Source: Paenibacillus sp. JNUCC-31 | GTDB lineage: Bacteria; Bacillota; Bacilli; Paenibacillales; Paenibacillaceae | Direction: 5' to 3' | Length of the DNA stretch: 64,000 nucleotides | NCBI RefSeq assembly: GCF_014844075.1 | Contig: NZ_CP062165.1 | Coordinates: 3,782,001 to 3,846,000 of the forward strand | Part shown: positions 35,025 through 43,795 of the stretch, in pieces | Layout: every line of letters starts with the position of its first letter | How positions within the stretch are numbered: position 1 is the first letter of the stretch | The notes under the pieces: model-generated | Seen by the model: only the letters and a program-made list of their open reading frames with translations | The model's database searches: none | Told to the model about the DNA's origin: nothing | Made by a program: the position numbers and the translations under genes

Positions 35025-35667
35025 AGTTTAACAACCCCTTTTTCATTGCAAACTTCACCAATTCCGGTCGGGTACGCAGGCCGAGCTTCTCCATCAGATT
35101 GCTCTTGTGAGATTCGACCGTTTTCACACTGATGACCAGATGTTCAGCAATTTCCTTGTTGGCATAACCTTTGGCGATCCAGGACAATATCTCTTTCTCC
35201 CGCTCGGATAACGTGTCATAGGGTCCGGCGTTCTCCTGCTTGGCTTTGTCTAAATATTCACTCATCAGCCGCTTGGTCGCACTTGGGTACAGATAGGCGC
35301 TTCCCTCTGCTACGGAGCGAATAGCGGCGAGCAGTTCTTCATGCGGCGCGCTCTTGAGAATATATCCGGAAGCTCCCGCATGGATAGCGCGGAACAGATA
35401 TTCTTCATCGTCATGCATGGTCAGTATCAAAATGGAGACATCCGGCATCAATTTCTTCAATTCAGCGGTAGCTGTCAATCCGTCCTTGCCTGGCGGCATG
35501 CTGAAATCCATCAGGACCACATCGGGCTTCAATTCTTGTGCCTTGGCAATAGCTTCATCTCCATCTGCCGCGTCTCCAACAATATGAATATCATTCTTTC
35601 CGTCGAGCAGGGCGATCAGCCCGGAGCGTACGACAACATGGTCGTCGACAACTAATAATTGAATCAC
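35017..35667 (-). CDS. NarL/FixJ-family response regulator
   Basis: A 216-residue regulator with an N-terminal receiver (acidic DDH near residues 7-9, phospho-acceptor Asp in VVLMDFSMPPG near 55, K in ILKSAPHEE near 105) and a C-terminal LuxR-type helix-turn-helix (LSEREKEILSWIAKGYANKE, then VKTVESHKSNLMEKL). It is the partner of the overlapping kinase. GTG start after GGAGGAAGATGAT. Targets are unknown; the neighbouring FNR gene hints at respiration. Confidence 0.92.
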   Translation of the reverse strand: MIQLLVVDDHVVVRSGLIALLDGKNDIHIVGDAADGDEAIAKAQELKPDVVLMDFSMPPGKDGLTATAELKKLMPDVSILILTMHDDEEYLFRAIHAGASGYILKSAPHEELLAAIRSVAEGSAYLYPSATKRLMSEYLDKAKQENAGPYDTLSEREKEILSWIAKGYANKEIAEHLVISVKTVESHKSNLMEKLGLRTRPELVKFAMKKGLLNFE

Positions 35668-35712
35668 ATCATCTTCCTCCTGTCCGCTTCAACCATTCTT
35701 TCTTTATCATAC

Positions 35713-35752
35713 CAAAAAAGAAAGCCATTCAGAGGTTAATCTCTGAATGGCT
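35713..35752 (-). terminator. Terminator of the GAF-protein gene
   Basis: AAGCCATTCAGAG pairs perfectly with CTCTGAATGGCTT. On the minus strand the right arm is followed by TTCTTTTTTGG. Confidence 0.82.
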
Positions 35753-35827
35753 TGGATTCTTTGTAAAAAGTCCTGCTACTTCCATAAGGAAATAACAAGA
35801 CTTCTTAGCGTTTTACAGAAGATATCT

Positions 35828-36259
35828 TTATCCATATACTTTCGATTCCAACTGTATAGCAACCTGCTCGGCCTGCCGGATTTTCTCCGGAGAGAAGGTG
35901 CAAGGCAGTCTGCTGCCAACGAGCAGAACGGCGCCAGGCACGCTTCCATCCTGAAACACAGGGACCGCTATGGCACAAACCAGCCGCTCTGCCAGCATTA
36001 GCGGGCATCTGCCAGGTATGTGTTCTCCAGTGGATTGTACATCAGTCAAAACGGTTCGCCCGGTTCGGAGCGCTGTGCCTACCAAATCTTGTCCTGGACG
36101 CATTTCCATGCGTTTCACCCGTTCATTGCTGGCACCGGAGGTATACTTCCAACGCAGCATCGTCCCGGACAGACAAGCCAGTCCGCAAAAGTCGCTTGAG
36201 GTGTTCAGGCGCAGGCTGTCGATCACCTTCTGAATGCCAGATGGCAGTTCATCATGCAT
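35828..36259 (-). CDS. GAF-domain protein (NreA-like small-molecule sensor)
   Basis: A single GAF domain in about 143 residues, including the basic segment KRMEMRPGQDLVGTALRTGR and PVFQDGSVPGAVLL. Size and position before a PAS kinase and NarL-type regulator recall NreA of staphylococci, a nitrate-binding GAF protein that modulates NreBC. Nitrate binding is not provable from the sequence. AAAAGGAAG nine bases upstream favours ATG 36259 over ATG 36286. A terminator separates it from the two-component genes, so it has its own transcript. Confidence 0.75.
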   Translation of the reverse strand: MHDELPSGIQKVIDSLRLNTSSDFCGLACLSGTMLRWKYTSGASNERVKRMEMRPGQDLVGTALRTGRTVLTDVQSTGEHIPGRCPLMLAERLVCAIAVPVFQDGSVPGAVLLVGSRLPCTFSPEKIRQAEQVAIQLESKVYG

Positions 36260-36511
36260 GAGAGGACACTTCCTTTTTGGGATCATACGGTACGTTACGT
36301 TCTAATCCATATCATTATCCTGTGGTCAGGGAACATCTTAATATAAGGGTATTACGTGTTGTTTCTATTGTAGCCTCTTTCCCTCGCATTGTAATTCAGG
36401 GAAAACCCCTATTTCCGTTCTGCAATTTGCTGATCCTGTGTATAAGCAGGCCCTCAGGCCAGCAATGCCAAGGTTTTTTTCGATTAAGGAGTCGTAGAGG
36501 GACCTCATAAG

Positions 36512-36527
36512 TGTGACTTATCTCACA
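36512..36527. promoter_or_regulatory. FNR-type binding site
   Basis: TGTGACTTATCTCACA is an exact TGTGA-N6-TCACA dyad, the site recognised by Bacillus-type Fnr. It lies about 100 bases before the fnr-like gene, in a 340-base gap. A TATGAT -10-like hexamer at 36595-36600 would put the dyad near -87; an activating -41.5 placement would need a start near 36561. Confidence 0.8.
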
Positions 36528-36628
36528 GCAAATTCAGGGAGTTTCCCGCTCAGGTTCAGGTAATCCCCCGATAACCCCCAAGCTATATTCGCGGTATGAT
36601 AGATACATAAGGAACACCGAGGGGGACG

Positions 36629-37411
36629 ATGGTAATGAGTACGGTATTCACAGAAAGAACAACCCAGGCGGCACAACAAGAACAGACGGAGGCGAGCAAG
36701 ATGACACGAGAAACAGGTGGAATCCTTTCGTTTGTTACAGCTGAACAGTGGGGGTTGATCGAGGCCAAGATGCAACCGAAACGGGTAAAGTCGGGGTACA
36801 GTCTCTTTCTGGAAGGTGATGAAGCCGGATATCTGTACTACATTCGCTCGGGAAGAGTGAAGCTGACCAAGTCAACCGAGGACGGCAAAGAAATCATTTT
36901 GTCGATTCAGCAAACCGGGGATCTGATCGGAGAGTTTGGCGGCATCGGCGGATTGACCCATAGCTATAGTGCCGAGATGTCAGGCAAAGGGGAGCTCGGG
37001 ATCATCTCGCTCAGTGATTTGGAAAGCGTGCTGAGCAAACATGGTGATCTTGCCTTGAAATTCCTGCAATGGATGGCGCTTGCCCAGCGTATAACCCAGT
37101 CAAGGTTCCGTGACCTGCTGCTCTACGGCAAGGCAGGGGCGCTCGCATCGACGCTGATTCGCGCCAGCAACTCGTACGGCAGAGTGACACCGGATGGCAT
37201 CGTGCTGGACATGAAGCTGAATCATACTGAGTTATCAGAGATGATTGGTGCAACGCGTGAGAGTGTGACGCGCATGTTGGGAGCCTGGAAAGAACAGGGG
37301 ACGCTGGACACCATGGACGGGAAATTGATGATTAGGGACCTGGCAGCCTTGCGCTGTATGTGCGGATGTCCTACATTTCCAAGCTGCCCGGTAGAGCTGT
37401 GCCGATTGTAA
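36629..37411 (+). CDS. fnr: Crp/Fnr-family regulator with C-terminal cysteine cluster
   Basis: A 260-residue regulator with a cyclic-nucleotide-type sensor barrel (about 45-155), a long dimerisation helix and a Crp-type helix-turn-helix (HTELSEMIGATRESVTRML). The C-terminus carries CMCGCPTFPSCPVELC, cysteines at about 243, 245, 247, 253 and 258. Bacillus-type Fnr ligates its oxygen-sensitive 4Fe-4S cluster with C-terminal cysteines, so this is a likely anaerobic regulator. A perfect FNR dyad upstream suggests autoregulation. An ATG two codons in (36635) has better spacing to GGGGG. Confidence 0.88.
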   Translation: MVMSTVFTERTTQAAQQEQTEASKMTRETGGILSFVTAEQWGLIEAKMQPKRVKSGYSLFLEGDEAGYLYYIRSGRVKLTKSTEDGKEIILSIQQTGDLIGEFGGIGGLTHSYSAEMSGKGELGIISLSDLESVLSKHGDLALKFLQWMALAQRITQSRFRDLLLYGKAGALASTLIRASNSYGRVTPDGIVLDMKLNHTELSEMIGATRESVTRMLGAWKEQGTLDTMDGKLMIRDLAALRCMCGCPTFPSCPVELCRL

Positions 37412-37475
37412 TGAAAGCAAGTTGAATAGGGAAGGAAACACCTTCGATGGCGATTGGGGTCGTTACGGAGAAATC

Positions 37476-37513
37476 AAAAGCTGACGTCCGATTTACTCGG
37501 GGTCAGCTTTTTT
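37476..37513 (+). terminator. Rho-independent terminator of the fnr gene
   Basis: AAAAGCTGAC...CCGA pairs with TCGG...GTCAGCTTTT, followed by a T-run. Confidence 0.85.
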
Positions 37514-37585
37514 GGCGTGGTTAACATTTATATGATAGACCCTAAGGGTAAAAAAATATTAGAAGCAATCATGCCTAGAGGGCAT

Positions 37586-38116
37586 TCACTCACCTGCATA
37601 TTCCTTTGCAAGAATGGAATATAGACACGAATCATGATATTTCCCTTTGTAAAACCAATGTTCTCGCATCAGACCTTCACGCTGCATGCCAATCTTCTGC
37701 ATCACCTTCTCGGAAGCCTTGTTGTTCGGGCGGCATTTCGCATAAATACGATGCACGCCGAGTGTTTTAAATCCAAAACCAAGCATTGCCCGGGCTGCTT
37801 CGGCAGCATATCCTTTTCCCTGGTAAATTGGATGAAGAACATAACCGATCTCTGCGTTCGTATTCTCCATATGGAGGCCAACACCGCCGATCAGGAGGCC
37901 CTCCTTTTCCAAGCATATCGCCAGTTCAAAGCCCTCTCGTGGTTGGGTTTGCTGTAAATTCAGTACATATTCCACATAAGCCCGCGTATCTTCTTCCGTA
38001 TTCGGTCCCCATGCGGTATGCTGCGTAACCTCTGTCATGGATGTGTAGGTATGTATACGTTCCTGGTCTGTCTCCCGAATATCCCGGATGATGAGTCGTT
38101 CTGTCTCCATTTGCAT
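37586..38116 (-). CDS. GNAT-family N-acetyltransferase (RimJ/RimL type)
   Basis: A 176-residue acetyltransferase. The acetyl-CoA pyrophosphate loop is YQGKGYAAEA near residue 98, flanked by IGYVLHPI and LGVHRIYAKCRPNNKASEKVM, which are diagnostic of the RimJ/RimL-like branch. These enzymes acetylate ribosomal protein N-termini, amino acids or small amines; the substrate here is unknown. AGGAGGG seven bases before the ATG sets the start. Confidence 0.9.
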   Translation of the reverse strand: MQMETERLIIRDIRETDQERIHTYTSMTEVTQHTAWGPNTEEDTRAYVEYVLNLQQTQPREGFELAICLEKEGLLIGGVGLHMENTNAEIGYVLHPIYQGKGYAAEAARAMLGFGFKTLGVHRIYAKCRPNNKASEKVMQKIGMQREGLMREHWFYKGKYHDSCLYSILAKEYAGE

Positions 38117-38137
38117 CGCTATTCCCTCCTAGTAAAA

Positions 38138-38186
38138 CAAAAATAGCCCAATAACCGATCCTTGTAAAGGATGGGTCATGAGCTAT
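38138..38186 (-). terminator. Terminator of the Fur-controlled small gene
   Basis: On the minus strand, TAGC...CC.ATCCTT pairs with AAGGAT.GG...GCTA and is followed by TTTTTG. It is placed 16 bases after the small gene's stop. Confidence 0.75.
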
Positions 38187-38201
38187 GTAAATGTAAGAGT
38201 G

Positions 38202-38357
38202 TTATTGTGGTTGTTTACATTTAACTGCGGGATAAGTATAAGCCAGCTTGCGGATAATTTCCTTTTGCCATTTCGTATCACCCAGATTGGTAGCCAGGTT
38301 CAGAAGATCCAAGTAATCGTCGAGCTGCAGATCAGCCTTTTGCAGAGTTGTATTCAT
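38202..38357 (-). CDS. 51-residue small protein under Fur-box control (hypothetical)
   Basis: A short open frame beginning MNTTLQKADLQLDDYLDLL and ending KCKQPQ. It is helical and amphipathic in the first 35 residues, with no membrane segment. AAAGGGGAACG lies upstream (spacing about 12, a little long). The unit is compact: a perfect Fur box 78 bases upstream, the frame, then an intrinsic terminator. I do not recognise the family; it does not look like FbpA or FbpB of B. subtilis. The same transcript of about 200 bases could instead, or also, act as an iron-responsive small RNA. Confidence 0.55.
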   Translation of the reverse strand: MNTTLQKADLQLDDYLDLLNLATNLGDTKWQKEIIRKLAYTYPAVKCKQPQ

Positions 38358-38434
38358 TTGATGTTCGTTCCCCTTTATCTATAAAATCGTTAAGTCATGT
38401 ACAGTAAACAGAAGATGATAGACAAGCTCAATAA

Positions 38435-38449
38435 TGATAATCATTATCA
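38435..38449. promoter_or_regulatory. Perfect Fur box
   Basis: TGATAATCATTATCA matches the Bacillus 7-1-7 Fur consensus TGATAAT-N-ATTATCA exactly. The flanking genes put the minus-strand small gene as the only plausible target. Confidence 0.85.
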
Positions 38450-38510
38450 TAGTTATATGTTCATTATGCAACGAACGACGGCAAAATGCAATGCCAAGGT
38501 TCGAATGAAC

Positions 38511-38801
38511 TTAACTTTTTTTCGGAAAAAGGCTCATCCACAATACATAGGGAATGTACACCCCCAGATATGCGGAAGGATAAAGGAACCACCCATTCAG
38601 CAGGAAATGGTGAATTTCTGTGGTGAACGTCGTCATATGGGCGTTTGTAGCATACACGTCGCCTGCAATGACAGTGGCCGCACTATAAAAGCAGAGCAGG
38701 GCAAGTACATGGAAAATGCGGGTCACCATCCGGGAACGAAGCGCAACAAAAGCCATAATAAGTGGAACAATCAGCAGGAGCAGAAGAAATAAAAGCTTCA
38801 T
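38511..38801 (-). CDS. Small integral membrane protein, unknown
   Basis: About 96 residues with three hydrophobic segments (near residues 2-22, 33-50 and 68-90). The basic loop SRMVTRIFH and an aromatic C-terminal half end in LFPKKS. No known motif. AAAGGAG lies 7 bases before an in-frame TTG (38804) and 10 bases before ATG 38801; the longer upstream frame from 38879 lacks a ribosome binding site. It stands alone between the Fur-controlled unit and a divergent secreted-protein gene. Confidence 0.65.
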   Translation of the reverse strand: MKLLFLLLLLIVPLIMAFVALRSRMVTRIFHVLALLCFYSAATVIAGDVYATNAHMTTFTTEIHHFLLNGWFLYPSAYLGVYIPYVLWMSLFPKKS

Positions 38802-38970
38802 CAATACAGGTCTCCTTTGGGATACTTTTGTTAACCAGTATGGGCAAGTCATGGAAGTTCCAAAAGTTTTTTCAAACATTTTACAAAAAGAAAGAGGAAT
38901 TCATCATATGAACGATTAAATTAAAGGAGATAACCCATTATCAGGTAATTATGAGGAGGAGAAGGCACGT

Positions 38971-40530
38971 ATGAAGAAAGCGATATGGCAGCATTGGATC
39001 GGGGCATTCCTGGTCTTTATCCTGATGGCAACGGCATTGCTGGGGCCTGGTTCACTAAGTCCGGTACAGGCGGCTGCACCACTTACGGTATCGCAGGCCA
39101 TTGCTGCCCAGAGTGGTGGCGGAACGGCAACGGTAGAAGGATATATTGTTGGACATGCTACCGGTTCGCTTACAGCCAAGTTTACATCTCCTTATGCCAA
39201 TGACTTCAACGTCCTGATTGCAGATTCTGCGACAGAGAAGACCAACGCGAAACTGCTGGATATTCAGATCCCTGCGTCGTACCGTTCACAATACGGACTG
39301 GCTTCCAATCCGAATCTCGTGGGGCAGAAGATTATCGTAACCGGAACGCTTGGTGCATACAACAGTTATGCCGGGGTTAAGAATCCTACCTCAATTGCAC
39401 TCTCCTCTGGAACAACCAATCCTGATCCTGATCCAGGCACGACGCTGCCGGATGGTACAGGGAAGAAAGTATTGTTCGACAACACGCACGCTCAGACAGC
39501 AGGGGCTGCGGACTGGATCATTGATGGGGCATTTTCGGACTTTGCCAATGGTCTGCGAAACGCAGGCTTTACCGTGGATCAGCTGGAACGCAGCATCCCG
39601 TATACCTTCGGTGAGCAAGCGATCACCTTTAATAAATTGAAAGATTATGATGTCTTCGTTATTGGCGAAGCCAACGTACCTTTCAAAGCGACAGAGCAGG
39701 CTGCGCTGCTGCAATATGTACAGAATGGCGGCAGTGTCTTCTTCATCTCCGACCACTATAACGCAGACCGGAACAAAAACCGCTGGGATTCCTCCGAGGT
39801 GTTCAACGGCTATCGTCGTGGTGCATTCCTGAATCCAGCCAAAGGCATGTCGTCGGCAGAAGCCGAATCTCCAGCCATGCAAAGCGTAACCAGTTCCGAC
39901 TGGCTGGCATCCAATTTCGGCATTCGATTCCGCTATAATGCACTCGGTGACGTGAATGCAACGGATATCGTTGCACCTTCGCAGTCGTTTGGCATTACAA
40001 CGGGTGTGAGCGCTGTAGCCATGCACGCAGGCTCCACGCTTGCCATTATTGATCCGAACAAAGCCAAAGGTCTGGTGTACGTGCCTAGCGGGGTATCCAA
40101 ATGGGGCAACGCGGTCGATCAGGGCGTATACAATGGCGGCGGACGGGCTGAAGGTGCCTACGCAGCGATCGCCAAGGTAGGAGCAGGTAAAGCGGCATTT
40201 ATTGGTGATTCCTCACCTGTAGAGGATGCCACTCCGAAATATCTCCGCGAAGAGACAGGCGCTTCCAAAACAACGTATGATGGATTTAAAGAAGTGAACG
40301 ATGGTGTATTTCTTGTGAATACCGTGAAGTGGCTGGCTGTGAAGGAGAGCTACACCAGTCTGGCGCAGGTGTCTGGACTGACATTGGATACGCCGACCAG
40401 TCTGCTTGCTACGGAAGCTCCTGCTTCTTCCACTGAGCCAAAAACCGAGCCATGGGCTGTGCCGGCAGCAGGATACAAATGGTATGATCCTACAACGTTC
40501 AAGCCAGGTTCGTATGGCAAAGCACAATGA
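38971..40530 (+). CDS. Secreted protein with OB-fold (DUF6359/YhcR_OBF-like) and glutamine-amidotransferase-like domains
   Basis: A 519-residue exported protein. The signal peptide ends near PVQAAA (about residue 35). Residues 40-145 look like the OB-fold found in YhcR-type nucleases (TVEGYIVGHATGS, DIQIPASYRSQYG, GQKIIVTGTL). After a PDPDPGT linker, residues 165-445 resemble a class I glutamine-amidotransferase-like Rossmann domain (KVLFDNTHAQTAGAADW, YDVFVIGEANVPF, GGSVFFISDHYNADRN). No nuclease motif is visible. The C-terminal 60 residues are Ser/Thr/Pro-rich. Function unknown; possibly a saccharide- or nucleic-acid-binding extracellular protein. Confidence 0.7.
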   Translation: MKKAIWQHWIGAFLVFILMATALLGPGSLSPVQAAAPLTVSQAIAAQSGGGTATVEGYIVGHATGSLTAKFTSPYANDFNVLIADSATEKTNAKLLDIQIPASYRSQYGLASNPNLVGQKIIVTGTLGAYNSYAGVKNPTSIALSSGTTNPDPDPGTTLPDGTGKKVLFDNTHAQTAGAADWIIDGAFSDFANGLRNAGFTVDQLERSIPYTFGEQAITFNKLKDYDVFVIGEANVPFKATEQAALLQYVQNGGSVFFISDHYNADRNKNRWDSSEVFNGYRRGAFLNPAKGMSSAEAESPAMQSVTSSDWLASNFGIRFRYNALGDVNATDIVAPSQSFGITTGVSAVAMHAGSTLAIIDPNKAKGLVYVPSGVSKWGNAVDQGVYNGGGRAEGAYAAIAKVGAGKAAFIGDSSPVEDATPKYLREETGASKTTYDGFKEVNDGVFLVNTVKWLAVKESYTSLAQVSGLTLDTPTSLLATEAPASSTEPKTEPWAVPAAGYKWYDPTTFKPGSYGKAQ

Positions 40531-40566
40531 CAAGACGATAAACATGAGGTCATATACATGATGAAG

Positions 40567-40602
40567 TAGCCTGTCCGCCAAATGCGGACAGGCTTTATTT
40601 TG
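40567..40602 (+). terminator. Rho-independent terminator of the OB-fold gene
   Basis: AGCCTGTCCGC pairs perfectly with GCGGACAGGCT around a 5-base loop, followed by TTATTTT. Confidence 0.88.
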
Positions 40603-40677
40603 CATAAATGTCCGGTACGGAGGGAAACGTAGGGGTACTTATTATGATGAGCGAGATGCACAGGAAAGGAGGAAGTC

Positions 40678-41307
40678 ATGATGAATCGGCAAGCAGATTG
40701 CGACAGTTCATCCATGAGACAGAAACTTAAAGGGGATCTCCATCGTGTGGCGGACCGAATGAATCTGACGCTGTCCCGCTTTGACAATGACAGTGTATGT
40801 CTGCTGGGCCAATTCGCGGAGATTCGGGCTGAGATCAAGCAGATCGAGGTCCTTGCTTCCTCCTTTTATCTGGATTGTTACCTGTCTCCCTTTACCGAGA
40901 AATTTGCCGAGCTAACTGCCAGTGTTCAGCATTTGTCTGATCGCAGATATGGTGCCCTCATCGTGATCGAACGAGAAGTGCCGCTTGACCAGATGATTCA
41001 TTCCGGGGTTGCGGTTGATGCCAAGGTCACGCATGCGCTGCTGGAATCACTGTTTATTCCAGGGGCACCATTGCATGACGGGGCTGTGCTGATCCGTGGC
41101 AATCAGATTGTATCCGCGGGCAATGTACTGCCCTTGTCGCAGGCGGTTGCACAAGAGCGGAAGATCGGCACACGGCACAGGGCTGCGCTGGGATTGAGTG
41201 AACTGACAGATGCCGTTGTGCTGGTCGTCTCGGAAGAGACCGGTCAGGCTTCATTCGCCGTGGGTGGGGAGCTGCATCCGATTAACGTGGTTGAAACCTT
41301 GCCATAG
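40678..41307 (+). CDS. cdaS: Sporulation-type diadenylate cyclase CdaS
   Basis: A 209-residue enzyme that condenses two ATP to c-di-AMP. The DAC domain (about residues 75-200) contains the DGA motif in APLHDGAVLI and the RHR motif in IGTRHRAALG. The N-terminal 70 residues form the two-helix autoinhibitory module typical of CdaS and absent from CdaA and DisA; there is no membrane segment. In B. subtilis CdaS is made in the forespore and affects germination. AGGAGG precedes the ATG pair. It appears to be monocistronic. Confidence 0.9.
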   Translation: MMNRQADCDSSSMRQKLKGDLHRVADRMNLTLSRFDNDSVCLLGQFAEIRAEIKQIEVLASSFYLDCYLSPFTEKFAELTASVQHLSDRRYGALIVIEREVPLDQMIHSGVAVDAKVTHALLESLFIPGAPLHDGAVLIRGNQIVSAGNVLPLSQAVAQERKIGTRHRAALGLSELTDAVVLVVSEETGQASFAVGGELHPINVVETLP

Positions 41308-41354
41308 AATACATGCCGACCGTCGCGTATACACGGATTCCATGATGGAGTAAT

Positions 41355-41393
41355 TGAACCTTTTTCTCTGTGAGGAGAGAAAGGTCTTTTTGT
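41355..41393 (+). terminator. Rho-independent terminator of cdaS
   Basis: ACCTTT..CTCT pairs with AGAG..AAGGT, followed by CTTTTT. Confidence 0.75.
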
Positions 41394-41508
41394 CACATCA
41401 TAGAGGTGATTTAGCACAAACTTGATATTCATGGGTACAATAGAGGATGGAAGATCAGCAGAATTATGCGAATCGATTGTAAAAATGGTTGGAGGAGACG
41501 GTTAACCC

Positions 41509-42615
41509 ATGAGTTGGTTTGAAGCAATGGAGCATCACGATTATGAGCAACTGGTACTGTGCCAGGATAAGGCTTCTGGACTAAAAGCTATTATTGCTAT
41601 TCACGATACAACACTCGGCCCTGCGTTGGGAGGCACACGGATGTGGACCTATGCTTCGGAGGAAGCAGCCATTAAAGATGCATTGCGCCTTGCCCGGGGA
41701 ATGACATATAAACATGCTGTATCCGGACTGAACCTGGGCGGAGGCAAAGCGGTTATTATCGGTGATCCGCGACGTGACAAAAGTGAAGCGATGTTCCGGG
41801 CTTTCGGGCGATATATCCAGGGACTGAACGGGCGTTATGTGACCGCAGAGGATGTGGGAACAACGGAAGAAGACATGAACCTGATCTATCAGGAGACCGA
41901 CTATGTCACAGGCATATCACCAAGCTACGGATCATCCGGTAATCCATCTCCTGCAACAGCGTGGGGTGTATTTCGAGGAATGAAGGCCGCTGCAAAGGAA
42001 GCATTCGGTACGGACTTGCTGGAAGGCAAAACCGTGGCTGTTCAGGGTGTGGGTAACGTGGCGATGCGTCTATGCAAATATCTGTACGAGGAAGGTGCGC
42101 ATCTAATCGTTACCGATATTCACAAGGATTCTGTGAAGCAGGCTGTAGATCAATTCGGTGCAAAGGCTGTAGACCCTGCCGACATTACTGGAGTAGATTG
42201 TGATATTTATGCCCCGTGTGCCCTGGGTGGTACGATTAATGACGATACGCTGAAACAGCTCAAATCCAAGGTCGTGGCAGGTTGTGCCAACAACCAGCTG
42301 CTGGAGCCTCGCCATGGTGACAAGCTGCATGAGATGGGAATCGTATACGCACCCGACTATGTTATTAATGCAGGTGGCGTAATCAATATCGCGGATGAGC
42401 TGAACGGCTACAATGCGGATCGTGCTTGGAGTAAGGTCGGGGAGATCTATAATAATCTGGAGAACATCTTCAATACGTCTCGGACTGAAGGCATCGCAAC
42501 CTATATTGCCGCAGATCGGCTGGCTGAACGCCGAATTGAACGGATGAAGAATACGCGCAGTACATTTCTTCAGAATGGTCATCACGCGCTGAGTTCCCGG
42601 AGATTGCGCAGGTAA
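41509..42615 (+). CDS. Leucine dehydrogenase (Glu/Leu/Phe/Val dehydrogenase family)
   Basis: A 368-residue cytoplasmic dehydrogenase interconverting leucine/valine/isoleucine and their 2-keto acids with NAD. The substrate-domain motif GGTRMWTY and the lysine-bearing [14 protein letters not shown] (near residue 75) are followed by the Rossmann motif [11 protein letters not shown] near residue 182. The length matches leucine dehydrogenases (about 365 aa). GGAGGAGACGG supports the ATG. It is monocistronic with its own terminator, so it may feed branched-chain keto acids to anteiso-fatty-acid synthesis or to spore germination pathways. Confidence 0.92.
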   Translation: MSWFEAMEHHDYEQLVLCQDKASGLKAIIAIHDTTLGPALGGTRMWTYASEEAAIKDALRLARGMTYKHAVSGLNLGGGKAVIIGDPRRDKSEAMFRAFGRYIQGLNGRYVTAEDVGTTEEDMNLIYQETDYVTGISPSYGSSGNPSPATAWGVFRGMKAAAKEAFGTDLLEGKTVAVQGVGNVAMRLCKYLYEEGAHLIVTDIHKDSVKQAVDQFGAKAVDPADITGVDCDIYAPCALGGTINDDTLKQLKSKVVAGCANNQLLEPRHGDKLHEMGIVYAPDYVINAGGVINIADELNGYNADRAWSKVGEIYNNLENIFNTSRTEGIATYIAADRLAERRIERMKNTRSTFLQNGHHALSSRRLRR

Positions 42616-42651
42616 ACGGTGAGGATTTATTAAGAAAATATCACACAGTTC

Positions 42652-42692
42652 GAAGGCGGGCATCCATAGTGGATACCTGCCTTCTTTTCTTT
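42652..42692 (+). terminator. Rho-independent terminator of the leucine dehydrogenase gene
   Basis: GAAGGCGGG.ATCC pairs with GGAT.CCTGCCTTC, followed by TTTTCTTT. Confidence 0.85.
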
Positions 42693-42720
42693 GGTTGACG
42701 AGTAATTCAAGACGAGTAAT

Positions 42721-43584
42721 TCAAAATGTAATGCACTTCTGATTCAGCAGCTTCACAAATCGGTCTAACGCGCTGCTGACGTATCGGTCTTCACCCCGGA
42801 CAAAGGTCGTTGTGGTATGTGTGAATCGTTCAGCCAGATCATGCACGGAAAACGCATCTGGTTTCTTGTGAATCACGCTGCACGGCATAATGGTAAAAGC
42901 AATCCCCGATTCAACACAGCTAAGCAGGTTTTCCATTGTGCTGACTTCAATCATGTTGCGAGCGGACAATCCCTCTTCTTGCAAAAATTCCTCCGTAATT
43001 TCACGGTATGGACAGCCCTGCGGGAACACAACCCACGATACCTGACACAGGCTTTCAGGTGGTGTGTCCATATGTTTGGAGATGATATGCACTGTGTCCT
43101 GCATTTCATATTCCACTTTCAGTCCCTCTTTCACACAAGCGCCACTAATAAAGGCACCATCAATCTCATATTCCTGTATTTTCTTGCGCAGTACTTTGGG
43201 TGAAGTGGCATTAACAAGTGAGATGGAGACCTCGGGATAGGTCACCTGGTATTCATTGAGAATCTCCATGAAACGGCTGGAAGCCGCCGTCTCCACAATT
43301 CCGATTTTCAGTGCGCCGGAAGGCTTCCCCGGATCCGTCATATCCTGGTGCAAATCGTTTAACAGGTCACGAATACGTGTCGCATACTGGACAAATCGTT
43401 CTCCCTTGGAAGTCAGCACCACCCCTTTGGGAAAACGGTTGAACAGCTGCACCTGATATTCCTGTTCCAGCTTTTTGATGCGTGTGGTGACATTGGATTG
43501 TGCGTAATTCAGTTCTTTGGCGGCCTGCGAGATTTTGCCTGACCGTGCTACCTCGAGAATAATATCGATATCCGAGAGTTCCAT
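42721..43584 (-). CDS. LysR-family transcriptional regulator
   Basis: A 287-residue LysR protein with the N-terminal helix-turn-helix (SGKISQAAKELNYAQSNVTTRI near residue 15) and a C-terminal periplasmic-binding-like effector domain. AGGAGG precedes the ATG. It is divergent from the flavin oxidoreductase at 43796 with a 211-base intergenic region, the classical layout for a LysR regulator controlling its neighbour in response to a small-molecule effector. Confidence 0.9.
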   Translation of the reverse strand: MELSDIDIILEVARSGKISQAAKELNYAQSNVTTRIKKLEQEYQVQLFNRFPKGVVLTSKGERFVQYATRIRDLLNDLHQDMTDPGKPSGALKIGIVETAASSRFMEILNEYQVTYPEVSISLVNATSPKVLRKKIQEYEIDGAFISGACVKEGLKVEYEMQDTVHIISKHMDTPPESLCQVSWVVFPQGCPYREITEEFLQEEGLSARNMIEVSTMENLLSCVESGIAFTIMPCSVIHKKPDAFSVHDLAERFTHTTTTFVRGEDRYVSSALDRFVKLLNQKCITF

Positions 43585-43795
43585 GGCTCTGACCTCCTGA
43601 TTGTATGATTAGCTCTATACAAAAGTTGCAATGAGATAATGAAGTATTGGAGTTTGAGGTATCTCTATGGGAGATACATCTATATATTTCAATCATTTTA
43701 CGATATATAGATGCCAGCTTACAATATCGTTATCAACAGCGCATTTTACAGAGCTATGGAATGATGCAAAATGCCGACAAGGAGAAGGAGTTGTG

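Noticed and set aside
38178..38384. 68-codon plus-strand frame over the Fur-controlled unit
   Set aside because: No ribosome binding site, and the Fur box and terminator are oriented for the minus-strand gene.
40600..40678. SigG promoter for cdaS
   Set aside because: TGCATA could be a -35, but no acceptable -10 follows at 17-18 bases.
42697..42724. Short direct repeat GACGAGTAATTCAA next to the LysR gene end
   Set aside because: Only two abutting copies of 14 bases; a simple local duplication without further structure.
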